Shown here piece after piece: positions 26,521 through 35,694 of a stretch of DNA of 64,000 bases (position 1 is its first letter; every line of letters starts with the position of its first letter). A program made the position numbers and the translations under genes. The DNA is from CAYWYR01 sp964462685 (GTDB lineage Bacteria; Bacteroidota; Ignavibacteria; Kapaibacteriales; UBA2268), in assembly GCA_964462685.1 (NCBI GenBank), contig CAYWYR010000005.1, positions 114,199 to 178,198 on the forward strand, given 5' to 3'. Under the pieces are notes generated by a model, which ran no database searches, was not told the origin of the DNA, and saw nothing but the letters and a program-made list of their open reading frames with translations.

Positions 26521-28338
26521 ATGAGCAAGACTGAATTCAGAAATATAGCTATAATAGCACACGTTGACCACGGAAAAACCACACTCGTGGACGGACTGCT
26601 AAAACAAAGCGGTACTTTTTCCCAGCGCGAAGAAGTAGCCGACAGGGTAATGGATTCGGGTGATCTTGAGAAAGAACGCGGTATCACCATTACCGCAAAG
26701 AATACCTCCGTTTTCTATAATGGTGTAAAGATCAATATCATGGATACTCCTGGCCACGCCGATTTCGGCGGCGAGGTAGAGCGCGGGCTTATGCTCGTGG
26801 ACGGCGCTATATTGCTTGTGGATTCGAGCGAAGGCCCATTGCCACAGACACGCTTCGTAGTAAAAAAAGCGCTTCAGAGAAATCTACCGATCATTCTTGT
26901 AATAAATAAGATTGACCGTCAGGATTCTCGAATCGAAGAAGTCGTAAACGAAGTCTATGATTTGTTTATCGATCTGGATGCAAATGAAGAGCAGATAGAG
27001 TTCCCTATACTTTATACTATAGCCAGAGACGGTATCGCAAAAAGAGAACTTGATGATGAAAGTGATTCACTTATCCCGCTTTTCGATACTATACTGGAAA
27101 GCATACCAGCACCGGACTGCAGTACAGAACGCGAACCACAGTTCCTTGTGGCAAATCTGGACTACGACAACTATGTCGGCCAGATAGCCGTTGGCCGCCT
27201 TATGAACGGTACTCTTGAAATGAACAAGCAGTATGCACTGAGCCAGGCGGCCGGGCTTAAAAACAATATCAAGCCATCGGCTCTTTATACATTCAAAGGG
27301 TTACAGAAAACAGCGGTTGATCAGGTAGAGGCAGGCGATATAGTAGCAGTTGCGGGTATCCCAAATGTGATGATCGGTGATACGCTTACTTCAATGGAAA
27401 ACCCAGCTCCTCTGGAAAGAATAACAGTAGATGAGCCTACTGTATCGATGATCTTCTATGTGAACGACTCCCCGTTTGCAGGTACTGAAGGTAAATTCGT
27501 TACCAGCCGCCATTTGCGTGCTCGCTTTGATAAAGAGCTACTGACCAATGTATCGCTTAATGTTGAGGATACCGAACGAGCGGATGCTTTTAAAGTAAGT
27601 GGCCGTGGAGAGCTGCAGCTCGGCGTCCTAATCGAAACAATGCGCCGTGAAGGTTATGAGTTAGCGGTAGCAAAGCCAGAAGTAATCATCAAACATATCG
27701 ATGGTGAGAAGATGGAACCTTTCGAGCAGGTATTTATCGATGTGCCAGAAGAAAACTCCGGCATCGTTACAGAAAAACTGCAGCAGCGTAAGGGTATTAT
27801 GACAAATATGATGAATCACGGCCACGGCCGTATTAATATCGAGTTCAAAATTCCTTCTCGTGGTTTGATAGGTTATCGTTCACAGTTCCTTACCGATACC
27901 AAAGGTGCTGGGATTATGAATACACTGTTTGCGGGGTATGAGCCATGGGCGGGCGAGATTAGTAAGCGCTCAGCAGGATCGCTTGTAGCAGATAGGCCAG
28001 GTAAAGTAACAACTTACGCATGCCTAGGTATGGTTGACCGTGGCGAGCTTATGGTGGAACCAGGCACAAAAGTATATATGGGTATGATAATAGGTGAGCG
28101 AAACAAACAGGGCGACCTGGATGTAAACATCACCAAAGAGAAACAGCTGACCAACATGCGTGCGGCCTCAGCAGATACTACCGTTACTCTTCGCCCATCC
28201 AAGAAAATGTCTCTGGACTCATGTATAGAATACATCAGTGATGACGAACTACTGGAGGTAACGCCTGAGAATCTTAGACTTCGCAAACGCCACCTTGACC
28301 CAAACCTGCGTAAAAAAGCACAGAAAAGCGGTAATTAA
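26521..28338 (+). CDS. typA: Translational GTPase TypA/BipA
   Basis: 605 residues, full length. GTPase motifs: G1 AHVDHGKTTLVDGLL (residues 11-25), G2 region RGITITAKNTS, G3 DTPGHADFGGEVERG, and G4 NKIDRQDSR. Domains II, III, V and the BipA-specific C-terminal domain follow (GRGELQLGVLIETMRREGYE, and SRGLIGYRSQFLTDTKG). TypA binds ribosomes and supports 50S assembly and growth under cold or other stress. Single-gene unit, preceded by a possible -7 element at 26453 and followed by a terminator. Confidence 0.97.
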   Translation: MSKTEFRNIAIIAHVDHGKTTLVDGLLKQSGTFSQREEVADRVMDSGDLEKERGITITAKNTSVFYNGVKINIMDTPGHADFGGEVERGLMLVDGAILLVDSSEGPLPQTRFVVKKALQRNLPIILVINKIDRQDSRIEEVVNEVYDLFIDLDANEEQIEFPILYTIARDGIAKRELDDESDSLIPLFDTILESIPAPDCSTEREPQFLVANLDYDNYVGQIAVGRLMNGTLEMNKQYALSQAAGLKNNIKPSALYTFKGLQKTAVDQVEAGDIVAVAGIPNVMIGDTLTSMENPAPLERITVDEPTVSMIFYVNDSPFAGTEGKFVTSRHLRARFDKELLTNVSLNVEDTERADAFKVSGRGELQLGVLIETMRREGYELAVAKPEVIIKHIDGEKMEPFEQVFIDVPEENSGIVTEKLQQRKGIMTNMMNHGHGRINIEFKIPSRGLIGYRSQFLTDTKGAGIMNTLFAGYEPWAGEISKRSAGSLVADRPGKVTTYACLGMVDRGELMVEPGTKVYMGMIIGERNKQGDLDVNITKEKQLTNMRAASADTTVTLRPSKKMSLDSCIEYISDDELLEVTPENLRLRKRHLDPNLRKKAQKSGN

Positions 28339-28374
28339 AACCACTGATCAAATTTGCTGATTTTAAATACTAAA

Positions 28375-28402
28375 GCTCTCTGTAATACAGAGGGCTTTTT
28401 TT
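28375..28402 (+). terminator. Rho-independent terminator of typA
   Basis: GCTCTCTGT (28375-28383) pairs with ACAGAGGGC (28387-28395, one G-T pair) and a run of seven T follows. The T-run reaches into the last codon of the convergent VOC gene. Confidence 0.85.
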
Positions 28403-28760
28403 ATTTACTGTATAGCCCCATAAATCCGCCTGATATATCTTTTATTATAGCTATCTCGCCTTCCCCTGCAATTCTTGGCCCATCTACAATCTTACCTCCG
28501 TTAGCTTTTACCTTTAGTAAGATGCTTTCTAGCTCTGAAACTTCCACATAGGGTATCCAACCGCCAGGCATATCGGAATTGACCCCTTTCTTGTGGCAAA
28601 TTCCTCCTATTGGGGAATCAGGATCATTACTTTCCACCATTATATAATCGTTATATCCTTCCATAGGTACACTGATAGATTTAAAGCCGAACACTTCTGA
28701 ATAAAAGTCTTTTAACTCATCGGCATTATCAACTGTTATATCATTCCAAGCTATTTTCAT
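28401..28760 (-). CDS. VOC (glyoxalase/bleomycin-resistance) family protein
   Basis: 119 residues forming one vicinal-oxygen-chelate unit of two beta-alpha-beta-beta-beta modules: IAWNDITVDNADELKDFYSE, VFGFKSISVPM, then PYVEVSELESILLKVKANGG, KIVDGPRIAGEGEIAIIKD and GGFMGLYSK. Such proteins bind a metal in a dimer cleft and act as lyases, dioxygenases or antibiotic-binding proteins; the substrate here is unknown. It stands alone and is convergent with typA, its stop codon falling inside the typA terminator. Confidence 0.85.
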   Translation of the reverse strand: MKIAWNDITVDNADELKDFYSEVFGFKSISVPMEGYNDYIMVESNDPDSPIGGICHKKGVNSDMPGGWIPYVEVSELESILLKVKANGGKIVDGPRIAGEGEIAIIKDISGGFMGLYSK

Positions 28761-28825
28761 ATTATAATTCGACTTTTTTTTCTATTAATTTTTTCGGCAA
28801 TATAATAAGACCACCTGTCATTATT

Positions 28826-29040
28826 AGTATCACCCTCAGCCTGTCGAAGAAATTGTCATCCAGTGTTTGCCCTATGGGCGAAGCCCAAAATATGCCTTAC
28901 AGGTAACGACAAGACACCCATCCTAAGAGGAACTTGCAGCGGTCGTTACAGACGACCGGCCCCTTCAGGTGAAGGACTTAAAGAAATATATATGTCCTTT
29001 AAACCCCTCTCCATGAGGAGAGGGGCTTGGGGTGAGATGT
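28826..29040. repeat. Composite of dispersed intergenic repeats
   Basis: The 28761-29345 gap contains no gene. It holds GCCTGTCGAAGAAATTGTCA, a GGTCGTTACAGACGACCGG hairpin near 28950, and AACCCCTCTCCATGAGGAGA followed by GGGGCTTGGGGTGAG, with a perfect CCCCTCTCC/GGAGAGGGG stem (29004-29025). AAGCACT/AGTGCTT (29124-29152) forms a further inverted repeat around CGACTGGCTCAATG. The same motif types occur at 10758 and 18459. Confidence 0.55.
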
Positions 29041-29345
29041 AAAAATTAACACGTGTAGAATACTACACTTACCCAAGGTTCGGACAAGCTTATGCATTCC
29101 TCTGACCTGCCCTATACCTCTTCAAGCACTTCGACTGGCTCAATGAGTGCTTTAATATGATATTGCCTTTGCATGACGATACATTCTACGCGAGTCGGTG
29201 CATCGCGATATCTAAAATATATCAAGGAAAAAATATCTAAATGACCATTAATGAGTCTATACAAATCCAATCACGCAAATAAGTTTTTGCAATCACGAAG
29301 ATTCTACTTAAATTGGTTTCATATCATATAACTAAAGATTTATCT

Positions 29346-29828
29346 ATGAAAACCCTTAGCGATTTCCCTGAATGGCAGATTATAGAGGACTATAAGAAGA
29401 AGCAAAAGCTTTTTACCGTTGTAAAAATCGCTTTTGTATTGATGTATGCTTTTACCGGTGTATCATTTATTGATGATTTTTGGGGACCTGTGGCTGAATG
29501 GGTTATAATACTGGAAAAGATCCTTGTTGCGGTAATTTACGGATACTATATATTCAAAGGAATCGCGGAGATAAGAACCAATCTTATCAGGTATGATGAG
29601 AATAACCTTTACTTCGTAAACTCAGGGGAGTTTCAGGCTATGCCTTGGAGAGCTGTTAAAGGGCTGTCTGGAGAGATTAAATCCACCACGAAAAGGTTCG
29701 GGATCGAACTCGGCAAACCTTACACGAAAAAGAGGGTGGTATTGGCTGCAGGCCCTGGGCAGGAAAATTCCACTATCGGCATGCAGGATATTGAAAGAAT
29801 ACAAAACCACATTGCAAATGCCGCTTAA
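29346..29828 (+). CDS. Small membrane protein with PH-like C-terminal domain (paralogue 1)
   Basis: About 160 residues from the ATG at 29346; a TTG 33 bases upstream has no support. There is a short charged N-terminus (EDYKKKQK), two membrane spans (about 25-45 and 55-75), then a cytosolic beta-rich domain: NLIRYDENNLYFVNSGEFQ, MPWRAVKGLSGEIKS. The bDENxLxF..PW..Vkgl pattern is shared with the next gene and resembles bacterial PH-like membrane proteins of the STM3941 type. Function unknown. It overlaps the next gene. Confidence 0.6.
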   Translation: MKTLSDFPEWQIIEDYKKKQKLFTVVKIAFVLMYAFTGVSFIDDFWGPVAEWVIILEKILVAVIYGYYIFKGIAEIRTNLIRYDENNLYFVNSGEFQAMPWRAVKGLSGEIKSTTKRFGIELGKPYTKKRVVLAAGPGQENSTIGMQDIERIQNHIANAA

Positions 29829-30348
29829 CTTACTTACAGAGAAAGATAGAGTAACACAGGATAAAGTCCTCAAAGGGATGCTTGGAGTAACTAAGTTTTT
29901 TAAATGGTTCGTTTTAGCATTTATGATGCTTTATGTAATAGCGTTGTTTATGCAGATATACAGAGGCGATGAAATAAGTCTTCTAGATGATATATATGAT
30001 TTTGCGGGGATCATTTCATGGGTAGTACTTTACAAGATTACAAGAAAATACGCTCCCTCAAAATATATTGCTTTCGATGATACTGGTATAGCGTTTTGGG
30101 ATAAGAGCGAAAAAGTATTTGTACCATGGGATAATATAAAAGAGCAACCATTAGATCTGAGTGGAGCCTCCGTTTTTGTTCCAATAGCATTCAAGAAAAA
30201 GGTTGCTGGTGTTAAAGCTATCAGAGCATTGATCTATGATGCTGATCCGCCCAACATTACTATGGATCAATCGCGAGAGCTCATACGGTTCATCCGAGGC
30301 GAAAAAAAGAATTCGGATAACAATATAGCAGAACTAAAGGCTGTATAG
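29818..30348 (+). CDS. Small membrane protein with PH-like C-terminal domain (paralogue 2)
   Basis: About 176 residues from the ATG at 29818, which overlaps the previous stop by 11 bases; an upstream TTG at 29791 would overlap more. Same plan as its neighbour: two spans (about 28-48 and 60-80), then YIAFDDTGIAFWDKSEKVF, VPWDNIKEQPLDLSGASVF and a helix near the end (MDQSRELIRFIRGE). The two genes appear to be a tandem duplication that has diverged strongly. They are probably translated together and may form a heteromeric membrane complex, which is inference. Confidence 0.6.
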   Translation: MPLNLLTEKDRVTQDKVLKGMLGVTKFFKWFVLAFMMLYVIALFMQIYRGDEISLLDDIYDFAGIISWVVLYKITRKYAPSKYIAFDDTGIAFWDKSEKVFVPWDNIKEQPLDLSGASVFVPIAFKKKVAGVKAIRALIYDADPPNITMDQSRELIRFIRGEKKNSDNNIAELKAV

Positions 30349-30524
30349 TCCAAAAAAATCATTTTATGGGATATTATACATATATATGAATGATATTTTA
30401 ATATATCTTTAGTATAATAGCCCAAAGATGAAACTTTATATTATAGTATTCCCTATATTTGTTGACAACTGTAAGTATGCTAACCTAGAAAAGGGTTTGC
30501 GAGTTTCTATCACTACCTTTCATC

Positions 30525-32201
30525 ATGTCAGAAAACACTACACCAATCGACAACAACTCAGAAAACACTGAGAATCTAGAAAACCAGAGCGTAATGCCTG
30601 AAAATACAGCTAACGTGGAAACCAATACCACAGAAGGGCCGAGAACGCAGGCTGCCGAGGACTCTAATACAGAGGCGTCAGTTAATGCTGAAGCATCTGC
30701 CGAGCCAGCTAAAGAAGTAGCTGAAAGTCCTTCTACTACAGCTACTCAGCCTACCCAAGCTGAACCAGCGGTCGCTACAGATGCTCCTTCTTCCACACCT
30801 GAATCCCAGCCGGTAGAAGCTACCACTTCTAATGCTACGGAAACTGTTCCGGCTCCAAAGGTAGATAGTTCAAATCAGGATATGGCCGATAAAGCCGAAT
30901 TAGGTGTTACAGCCGAATCCACAGCTAAAATGGAAGAGGCACTTAAAGCCGAACCAACTGCTGAGGAAATGGCTGCTAATGAAGAAGCCCAGAGAATCGA
31001 AACCGCCAACAAAGAAGAAAAGCACAGGCTTTACGAAGAGTTCAAGGCTAAAAAAGATTCCAGCGATCCTATAGATGTCGAAGTTGTTGCTAAAGTTCGC
31101 GGGGGGCTTCGAGTTGCTAAGGATGGATTCCAGATGTTCCTACCGGCTGCTCTAATTTCAGGTTCCAGAACGGAAGATGACGAAATGGACAAGATGGTCG
31201 GCCAGACCATCCAAGTAGAGATCAAAGAGGCTGATGACGAGCGCGAGTCCATAGTAGTATCCCGCAAAGCACTCGTGGAAAAAGAATTATGGGATAAACT
31301 TAGCGTTGGTGATATAGTTAAAGGTAAGGTAACTTCCGTACCGTCGTTTGGCGTTTTTGTAGATGTAGGCGGCGTAGAAGGACTGCTTCACGTTTCTCGG
31401 ATATCACACAAAAGAGTAGAAGACCCTTCATCAATGTTCAAAAAAGGTGATGAAGTAGAAGTTAAGATCACCGAGATCAGTAAAAGCAAAGGCAAGATAG
31501 CACTTAGCCGAAAAGAACTTGAGGATTCTCCTTGGAAAGGCGCTTCTGATGAATTCAAAGACGGTTCAACCCATACTGGAAAGGTGAAGAACCTAACCAA
31601 TTTTGGAATGTATGTGGAGATGAAGCCAGGCGTAGAAGGGCTTATCCGTATGCAGGAGCTATCATGGACAAGGCGCGGCAGGCTTGAAGACATGTATAAG
31701 ACCGGCGATGAGGTTGAGTTCTATGTAATAAATGTCAATGAAGATAAAGGCCAAGCCGATCTATCTATCAAACGCCTTACAACCGACCCATGGAGCGATG
31801 TAGCCGAGAAATATAAGATTGGCGACAACTACCAGGGAAAAGTTAACGAGATAGTTGAGAAAGGTGTAAGAATTACTGTAAACGGTGAAGTTGACGCATT
31901 CATGCCTAAAGGACGTATGCGTTCCGTGCTAAAGAACGGAACTATACCTTACGTTACAGGCCAGGAAGTTGAAGTTACTGTTATCGATCTTGACGCTGAT
32001 AAGCAGTCAATGATCCTTTCTCCGAAAGGCGAAGGGCAAGGCCAAGGCGGTTTTGATAATGACGGCGGCGGTAGAAGAGGCGGCGGCAAAAGAGGGAAAA
32101 GCGAGCCTATCCCTAAAGAACATGACGGAAAAAATTCTGGTTCCTTCTCATTGGGTGATATGCTTGGCAATCTTTTTGGCTCATCAGAAGAAGAAAAGTA
32201 A
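30525..32201 (+). CDS. S1 RNA-binding domain protein (ribosomal protein S1-like)
   Basis: 558 residues. The first ~180 are a disordered, Ala/Glu/Thr/Pro-rich acidic region. Four S1 (OB-fold) domains follow at roughly 183-250, 260-330 (VGDIVKGKVTSVPSFGVFVD), 345-415 (DGSTHTGKVKNLTNFGMYVE) and 430-500 (IGDNYQGKVNEIVEKGVRIT). A Gly/Arg-rich GRRGGGKRGK patch and a Ser/Glu tail close the protein. S1 proteins bind mRNA on the 30S subunit to aid initiation. Four domains instead of six and the long acidic leader make this either the short S1 of this lineage or an auxiliary S1-type RNA-binding protein. Confidence 0.85.
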   Translation: MSENTTPIDNNSENTENLENQSVMPENTANVETNTTEGPRTQAAEDSNTEASVNAEASAEPAKEVAESPSTTATQPTQAEPAVATDAPSSTPESQPVEATTSNATETVPAPKVDSSNQDMADKAELGVTAESTAKMEEALKAEPTAEEMAANEEAQRIETANKEEKHRLYEEFKAKKDSSDPIDVEVVAKVRGGLRVAKDGFQMFLPAALISGSRTEDDEMDKMVGQTIQVEIKEADDERESIVVSRKALVEKELWDKLSVGDIVKGKVTSVPSFGVFVDVGGVEGLLHVSRISHKRVEDPSSMFKKGDEVEVKITEISKSKGKIALSRKELEDSPWKGASDEFKDGSTHTGKVKNLTNFGMYVEMKPGVEGLIRMQELSWTRRGRLEDMYKTGDEVEFYVINVNEDKGQADLSIKRLTTDPWSDVAEKYKIGDNYQGKVNEIVEKGVRITVNGEVDAFMPKGRMRSVLKNGTIPYVTGQEVEVTVIDLDADKQSMILSPKGEGQGQGGFDNDGGGRRGGGKRGKSEPIPKEHDGKNSGSFSLGDMLGNLFGSSEEEK

Positions 32202-32236
32202 ATAATTTATAAGCTGCCCGAAAGTATTATTGTATA

Positions 32237-32268
32237 GGCGGACCTATTTAAGGGGCCGCCTTTTTTTT
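32237..32268 (+). terminator. Rho-independent terminator after the S1-domain gene
   Basis: GGCGGACC (32237-32244) pairs with GGGCCGCC-type sequence (32253-32260) and eight T follow. Confidence 0.85.
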
Positions 32269-32365
32269 ATCCGACATTCTTGATTATGTAAATCATTACT
32301 AACAATATATTGCCTTCAATATAGTTACAATAGTATATAGATTGAGTGTAATTATAGAATAGAAT

Positions 32366-33367
32366 ATGTCAAAAGATAAAAGTATAAGTTTTAAAGGTTT
32401 TGGATCCACCCTTAAACAAACGGCTAAGGAATGGATGAACGACGAACCGTTCACACTTGCGGCCGCGCTGTCGTATTATGCGATAATATCTCTGCCAGCA
32501 GTATTACTTATCGTGGTTGTAACTGCGGGTGCGTTTTACGGGCAAGAAGCTGTAACGGGAACATTATCTGAAGAAATGGCTTCCACTATTGGGCCCAAGG
32601 CCGCCGAAACGGTTGAAAACATGATCGCCGAAGCTCAGCTCAGCGGAAATAATACTTGGAAGATCATTGTATCTATCGGTATGTTGCTTTTCAGTGCGAC
32701 AGGTGTGTTTTTCCAGCTACAGCAAGCACTGAACAAAGTATGGGAAGTAAAAGAAAGAGCTGACGTATCATGGACAAAATTACTGAAGGACAGAGCTAAC
32801 TCGCTTGGTATAGTGCTGTCTATCGGTCTTATACTGATAGTCAGTCTGGTTATAAGTGCTATCCTTTCCACCCTGACAGGTTGGATAACCTCCAACTTAG
32901 GCCCGAACATGGATATAATACTGCCTATAGCCAATTTCGTGCTATCTGTAGGGGTGCTTACTTTAATGTTTGCACTCATGTACAAAGTACTGCCAGATGT
33001 AGAGATAGAATGGAAAGATGTATGGGTAGGGGCATTCTTTACCGCGACTCTTTTCACAGTGTCTAAAACGCTATTAGGATATTATTTCTCGGTATCAGAT
33101 CCCGCCTCATCTTATGGTGCGGCTGGTTCTCTTGTGCTTATAATGCTATGGGTATCATATACATGTCTGGTGATACTGTTCGGTGCGGAGTTCACTCAGG
33201 TATATGCTAGAAAATACGGAGACAGGATAAGGCCATCAGCCCATGCTTATAGGTATAAGATAGTGGAAGAAACTGTTGAAGTAGGGAAGTCAAAGGAAGA
33301 GCTAGAAGAGGAGAAACGCGAAAGTGATAATAACCAGAAAAAACAAAGCAAAGAGCTGACATCCTAA
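32366..33367 (+). CDS. YihY/BrkB family inner-membrane protein
   Basis: 333 residues with about six membrane spans and the family's conserved features: the entry segment EPFTLAAALSYYAIISLPA, the span ATGVFFQLQQALNKVWEV, and GAAGSLVLIMLWVSYTCLVI followed by FGAEFTQVYARKYG near the end. A charged, Lys/Glu-rich tail (about 295-333) is cytoplasmic. Despite the historical name for the 'tRNA-processing RNase BN', members are membrane proteins of uncertain, probably transport-related function. Transcribed alone. Confidence 0.88.
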   Translation: MSKDKSISFKGFGSTLKQTAKEWMNDEPFTLAAALSYYAIISLPAVLLIVVVTAGAFYGQEAVTGTLSEEMASTIGPKAAETVENMIAEAQLSGNNTWKIIVSIGMLLFSATGVFFQLQQALNKVWEVKERADVSWTKLLKDRANSLGIVLSIGLILIVSLVISAILSTLTGWITSNLGPNMDIILPIANFVLSVGVLTLMFALMYKVLPDVEIEWKDVWVGAFFTATLFTVSKTLLGYYFSVSDPASSYGAAGSLVLIMLWVSYTCLVILFGAEFTQVYARKYGDRIRPSAHAYRYKIVEETVEVGKSKEELEEEKRESDNNQKKQSKELTS

Positions 33368-33407
33368 AAAATATTAATGCTGAATCACTAACTGAATCGG
33401 TATTGGT

Positions 33408-33914
33408 TCACTCTAACTCTATCAATACTGTATTCTTTTCGACTGCCTGCCCTTCGGTAACATTGATGGCTTTTACTTTGCCCGCCCCAGGGGAGGCAAG
33501 TGCGTTCTCCATTTTCATAGCCTCCAGTACTATTGGCTTATCGCCTTTCTGTATCTCATCCCCGATAGCACAATCAATCTTTACTACCATGCCTGGCATA
33601 GGTGATTTGATCATCTTGTTCTTATCCGCACCGCTACTACTGCCGGCCATATACTTTTCTAGTAAAGCTTCTTTAGCTGATTTTGTTTCTATCTCATAAA
33701 GATTGCCATCGTGGTGTATTTTCAGGATGCCGTCATCGCCCGGTGTTGTTGATATTAAATATATCTTATTGTTCACACTGAATGTGTAGATATCTTTATC
33801 AGGTGTATTTAACAACTCAACTTTTTTATCACTGCCGCCGATATTTATGGCTTTATCGCTGAGTGATGCATCAAACTGTTTACCATTTACGGAGATCTTT
33901 AATCCTGAACTCAT
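33408..33914 (-). CDS. Biotin/lipoyl-attachment domain protein (biotin carboxyl carrier-like)
   Basis: 168 residues. The C-terminal ~75 form a biotinyl domain with IKSPMPGMVVKIDCAIGD and the biotinylation site EAMKMEN (lysine near residue 133). The first ~95 residues form the small beta domain usual in the carrier subunit of acyl-CoA or pyruvate carboxylase-type complexes. The holo-protein would carry carboxybiotin between carboxylase and carboxyltransferase subunits, but no such subunits are in the window. It is downstream of the lipoprotein gene at 33921, six bases away, possibly in one transcript. Confidence 0.88.
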   Translation of the reverse strand: MSSGLKISVNGKQFDASLSDKAINIGGSDKKVELLNTPDKDIYTFSVNNKIYLISTTPGDDGILKIHHDGNLYEIETKSAKEALLEKYMAGSSSGADKNKMIKSPMPGMVVKIDCAIGDEIQKGDKPIVLEAMKMENALASPGAGKVKAINVTEGQAVEKNTVLIELE

Positions 33915-33920
33915 AATTAA

Positions 33921-34424
33921 TTATATTCTAAAAGGTTTATAGTCTATTTTTTCAATATACCACCAATCTCTTCTCTCCACAAGTCTTAAGTCAAGTGTAT
34001 CGTTTCTTTCGGTGATTAATCGGATGGTTGATTGTGCGTCGCCAGTCACAAGAACATCCAGTTTTCTGTGTGGGGATGATCTCATCTCCTCAGCCAGCAT
34101 TTGCAGACGTGTTACCATAGCGAATCTCTTTGCCGCATAGCCTGGTTTCGGGTTATCACTAAGTAAACCGTCGCCCTGGCCTAATCTGTAAATCCTCGCA
34201 GCTGCTCTGAAATTATCTCTCTGGATCTCGTTCCAAAACAACAGAGCTGTCCCTTCAGGTGTAGTTCGCACCAGCTCCGTCTTTTTTTCTGGCTCTGGGT
34301 AATCACCGCCTATCGTGAATATCTCACAACCACCGATTCCTAGGGAAAGTAATATAAAAATGATAAGAGTAGTCAAACCTGAATTTGTAGTCCTGTTTTT
34401 CATCCTGATATTACTTATCTCCAT
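33921..34424 (-). CDS. Lipoprotein of unknown function
   Basis: About 167 residues. A signal peptide ends in the lipobox LGIGGC (about residue 30), predicting lipid anchoring. The mature part has a TPEGTALLFWNEIQRDNFRA helix and a C-terminal DTLDLRLVERRDWWYIEKID strand pair, reminiscent of NTF2-like folds, though I cannot name the family. The ATG at 34424 is preferred; 34403 is also possible. A much longer open frame reaching 34523 would overlap the small gene at 34463 and is disregarded. Confidence 0.65.
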   Translation of the reverse strand: MEISNIRMKNRTTNSGLTTLIIFILLSLGIGGCEIFTIGGDYPEPEKKTELVRTTPEGTALLFWNEIQRDNFRAAARIYRLGQGDGLLSDNPKPGYAAKRFAMVTRLQMLAEEMRSSPHRKLDVLVTGDAQSTIRLITERNDTLDLRLVERRDWWYIEKIDYKPFRI

Positions 34425-34462
34425 TTGCGAAAAAAAACTTTGACATATTAATGAACTGACGT

Positions 34463-34633
34463 TTATAGCTTTAGATATGTGTAGAAAAAAGCTAACACCG
34501 ATAACCCAACTATTCCGGCCCATAAGGTCAGCACTTCTCTTAACATTTCTTTATCTCTTTTGGTAACCACTGATAGAAAAAGCAGTAGCGTGATCACCCC
34601 GAGCGATATTCCTATAATTTTCAAGGGTTCCAT
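34463..34633 (-). CDS. 56-residue two-span membrane protein
   Basis: A short ORF of 56 codons: MEPLKIIGISLGVITLLLF begins the first span, followed by the charged loop TKRDKEMLREV, and a second span (LWAGIVGLSVLAFFYTY) to the stop. Its composition, a hydrophobic pair with a basic loop, is that of a genuine small membrane protein, and no other frame competes. It sits in the gap between hom and the lipoprotein gene on the same strand. Function unknown. Confidence 0.55.
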   Translation of the reverse strand: MEPLKIIGISLGVITLLLFLSVVTKRDKEMLREVLTLWAGIVGLSVLAFFYTYLKL

Positions 34634-34716
34634 TTTATCTTGATCTTATTTTGTTTTGAAACTAAAAAAACTTTTTTAAGGACTAGATTTCTGTGATGAT
34701 TCATAGTTTTCTTGTT

Positions 34717-35694
34717 TTAATGAAATGATAGTACGTTTTCCTGCCTGCTTTGCCGCTCCAGTATTCCAGTAGCCGCATTAGCCAAATCGGCAAACACCGC
34801 TGAACCTGTAGGCAGGCTTCCTGCACCTTTACCGATCAGCACCTGCCTTCCAAAATTCGAGTTTATGATTTCCACACAATTATACTCGTAATCAATTGCC
34901 GAAAGTATATCATTTTCAGATATCTGCACGGGTTTGATATCAATATTTATAGTGCCTTTTTCGCTTCTTTCTATATCGGCGATTAGTTTTACCGAGGTTC
35001 CTTCCTTTGGTTTAATATAGTCTGTGTTTGATATGCCTTTCAGATTTGCTTCTTTAAGCGAAACTGATTCGCCAAAAGCGGTACTGGCAAGTATGACTGC
35101 CTTGTACAAGGTATCCAGACCAGAAATATCCAAAGTGGGGTCGCTTTCAGCAAATCCGTTTTCCTGTGCTTTTTTCAGAGCTTCTTCAAAACCAATACCT
35201 TCTTTTTCAATCGATGTAAGAACATAATTGCAGCTACCGTTCAGAATGCCGCGTATCGATTGCAACCGTTGGTCTTTATAGTGTTCCCTGATAGTCTTTA
35301 TTATAGGTATCGACCCAGCTACTGAGGCTTCGTAATATATTTTGCCGTCCTTGATCCATTCACTTACTTGCTGGATATTCTCAGCGAGCATTTTTTTGTT
35401 AGCCGTGATAAAAGGAATGCCTTGTGCTATGGCTTTTTTTGCGAGCCTGAATGATTCATCGGCATTATCTATAAGCTCAACCAGTATATCCAGATCATAA
35501 TCCATCACAGCGTTCTCGCTGGTTGCTATTTCAGATATGGGTAGATATTCGGTCTTGCTCAGATCGATATCATAAACCTTGATTTGTGCATTGTTTTTTC
35601 CGTAGAGTTCGGATTCTTTGAATATTTTGTAGAACCCTTTGCCAACGGTACCATAACCGATAAGACCGATCTTAATTTTCTTTGAATAACTCAT
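34717..35694 (-). CDS. hom: Homoserine dehydrogenase (short form without ACT domain)
   Basis: 325 residues. Rossmann motif GLIGYGTVGKGFYKIF, then ITANKKMLAE and the catalytic-domain signature GILNGSCNYVLTSI (about residue 145) leading to the substrate region FAESDPTLDISGLDTLYKAV. Typical enzymes run to about 430 residues with a C-terminal ACT domain for threonine feedback, and this one ends after the catalytic domain. It reduces aspartate semialdehyde to homoserine. It is the third gene of the metY-metX-hom unit and overlaps metX by 23 bases, so it is tied to methionine synthesis. Confidence 0.93.
   Translation of the reverse strand: MSYSKKIKIGLIGYGTVGKGFYKIFKESELYGKNNAQIKVYDIDLSKTEYLPISEIATSENAVMDYDLDILVELIDNADESFRLAKKAIAQGIPFITANKKMLAENIQQVSEWIKDGKIYYEASVAGSIPIIKTIREHYKDQRLQSIRGILNGSCNYVLTSIEKEGIGFEEALKKAQENGFAESDPTLDISGLDTLYKAVILASTAFGESVSLKEANLKGISNTDYIKPKEGTSVKLIADIERSEKGTINIDIKPVQISENDILSAIDYEYNCVEIINSNFGRQVLIGKGAGSLPTGSAVFADLANAATGILERQSRQENVLSFH

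Noticed and set aside
34425..34523. Long N-terminal extension of the lipoprotein to 34523
   Set aside because: Would overlap the small membrane ORF at 34463-34633 and precede a clear signal peptide with lipobox by about 60 residues.
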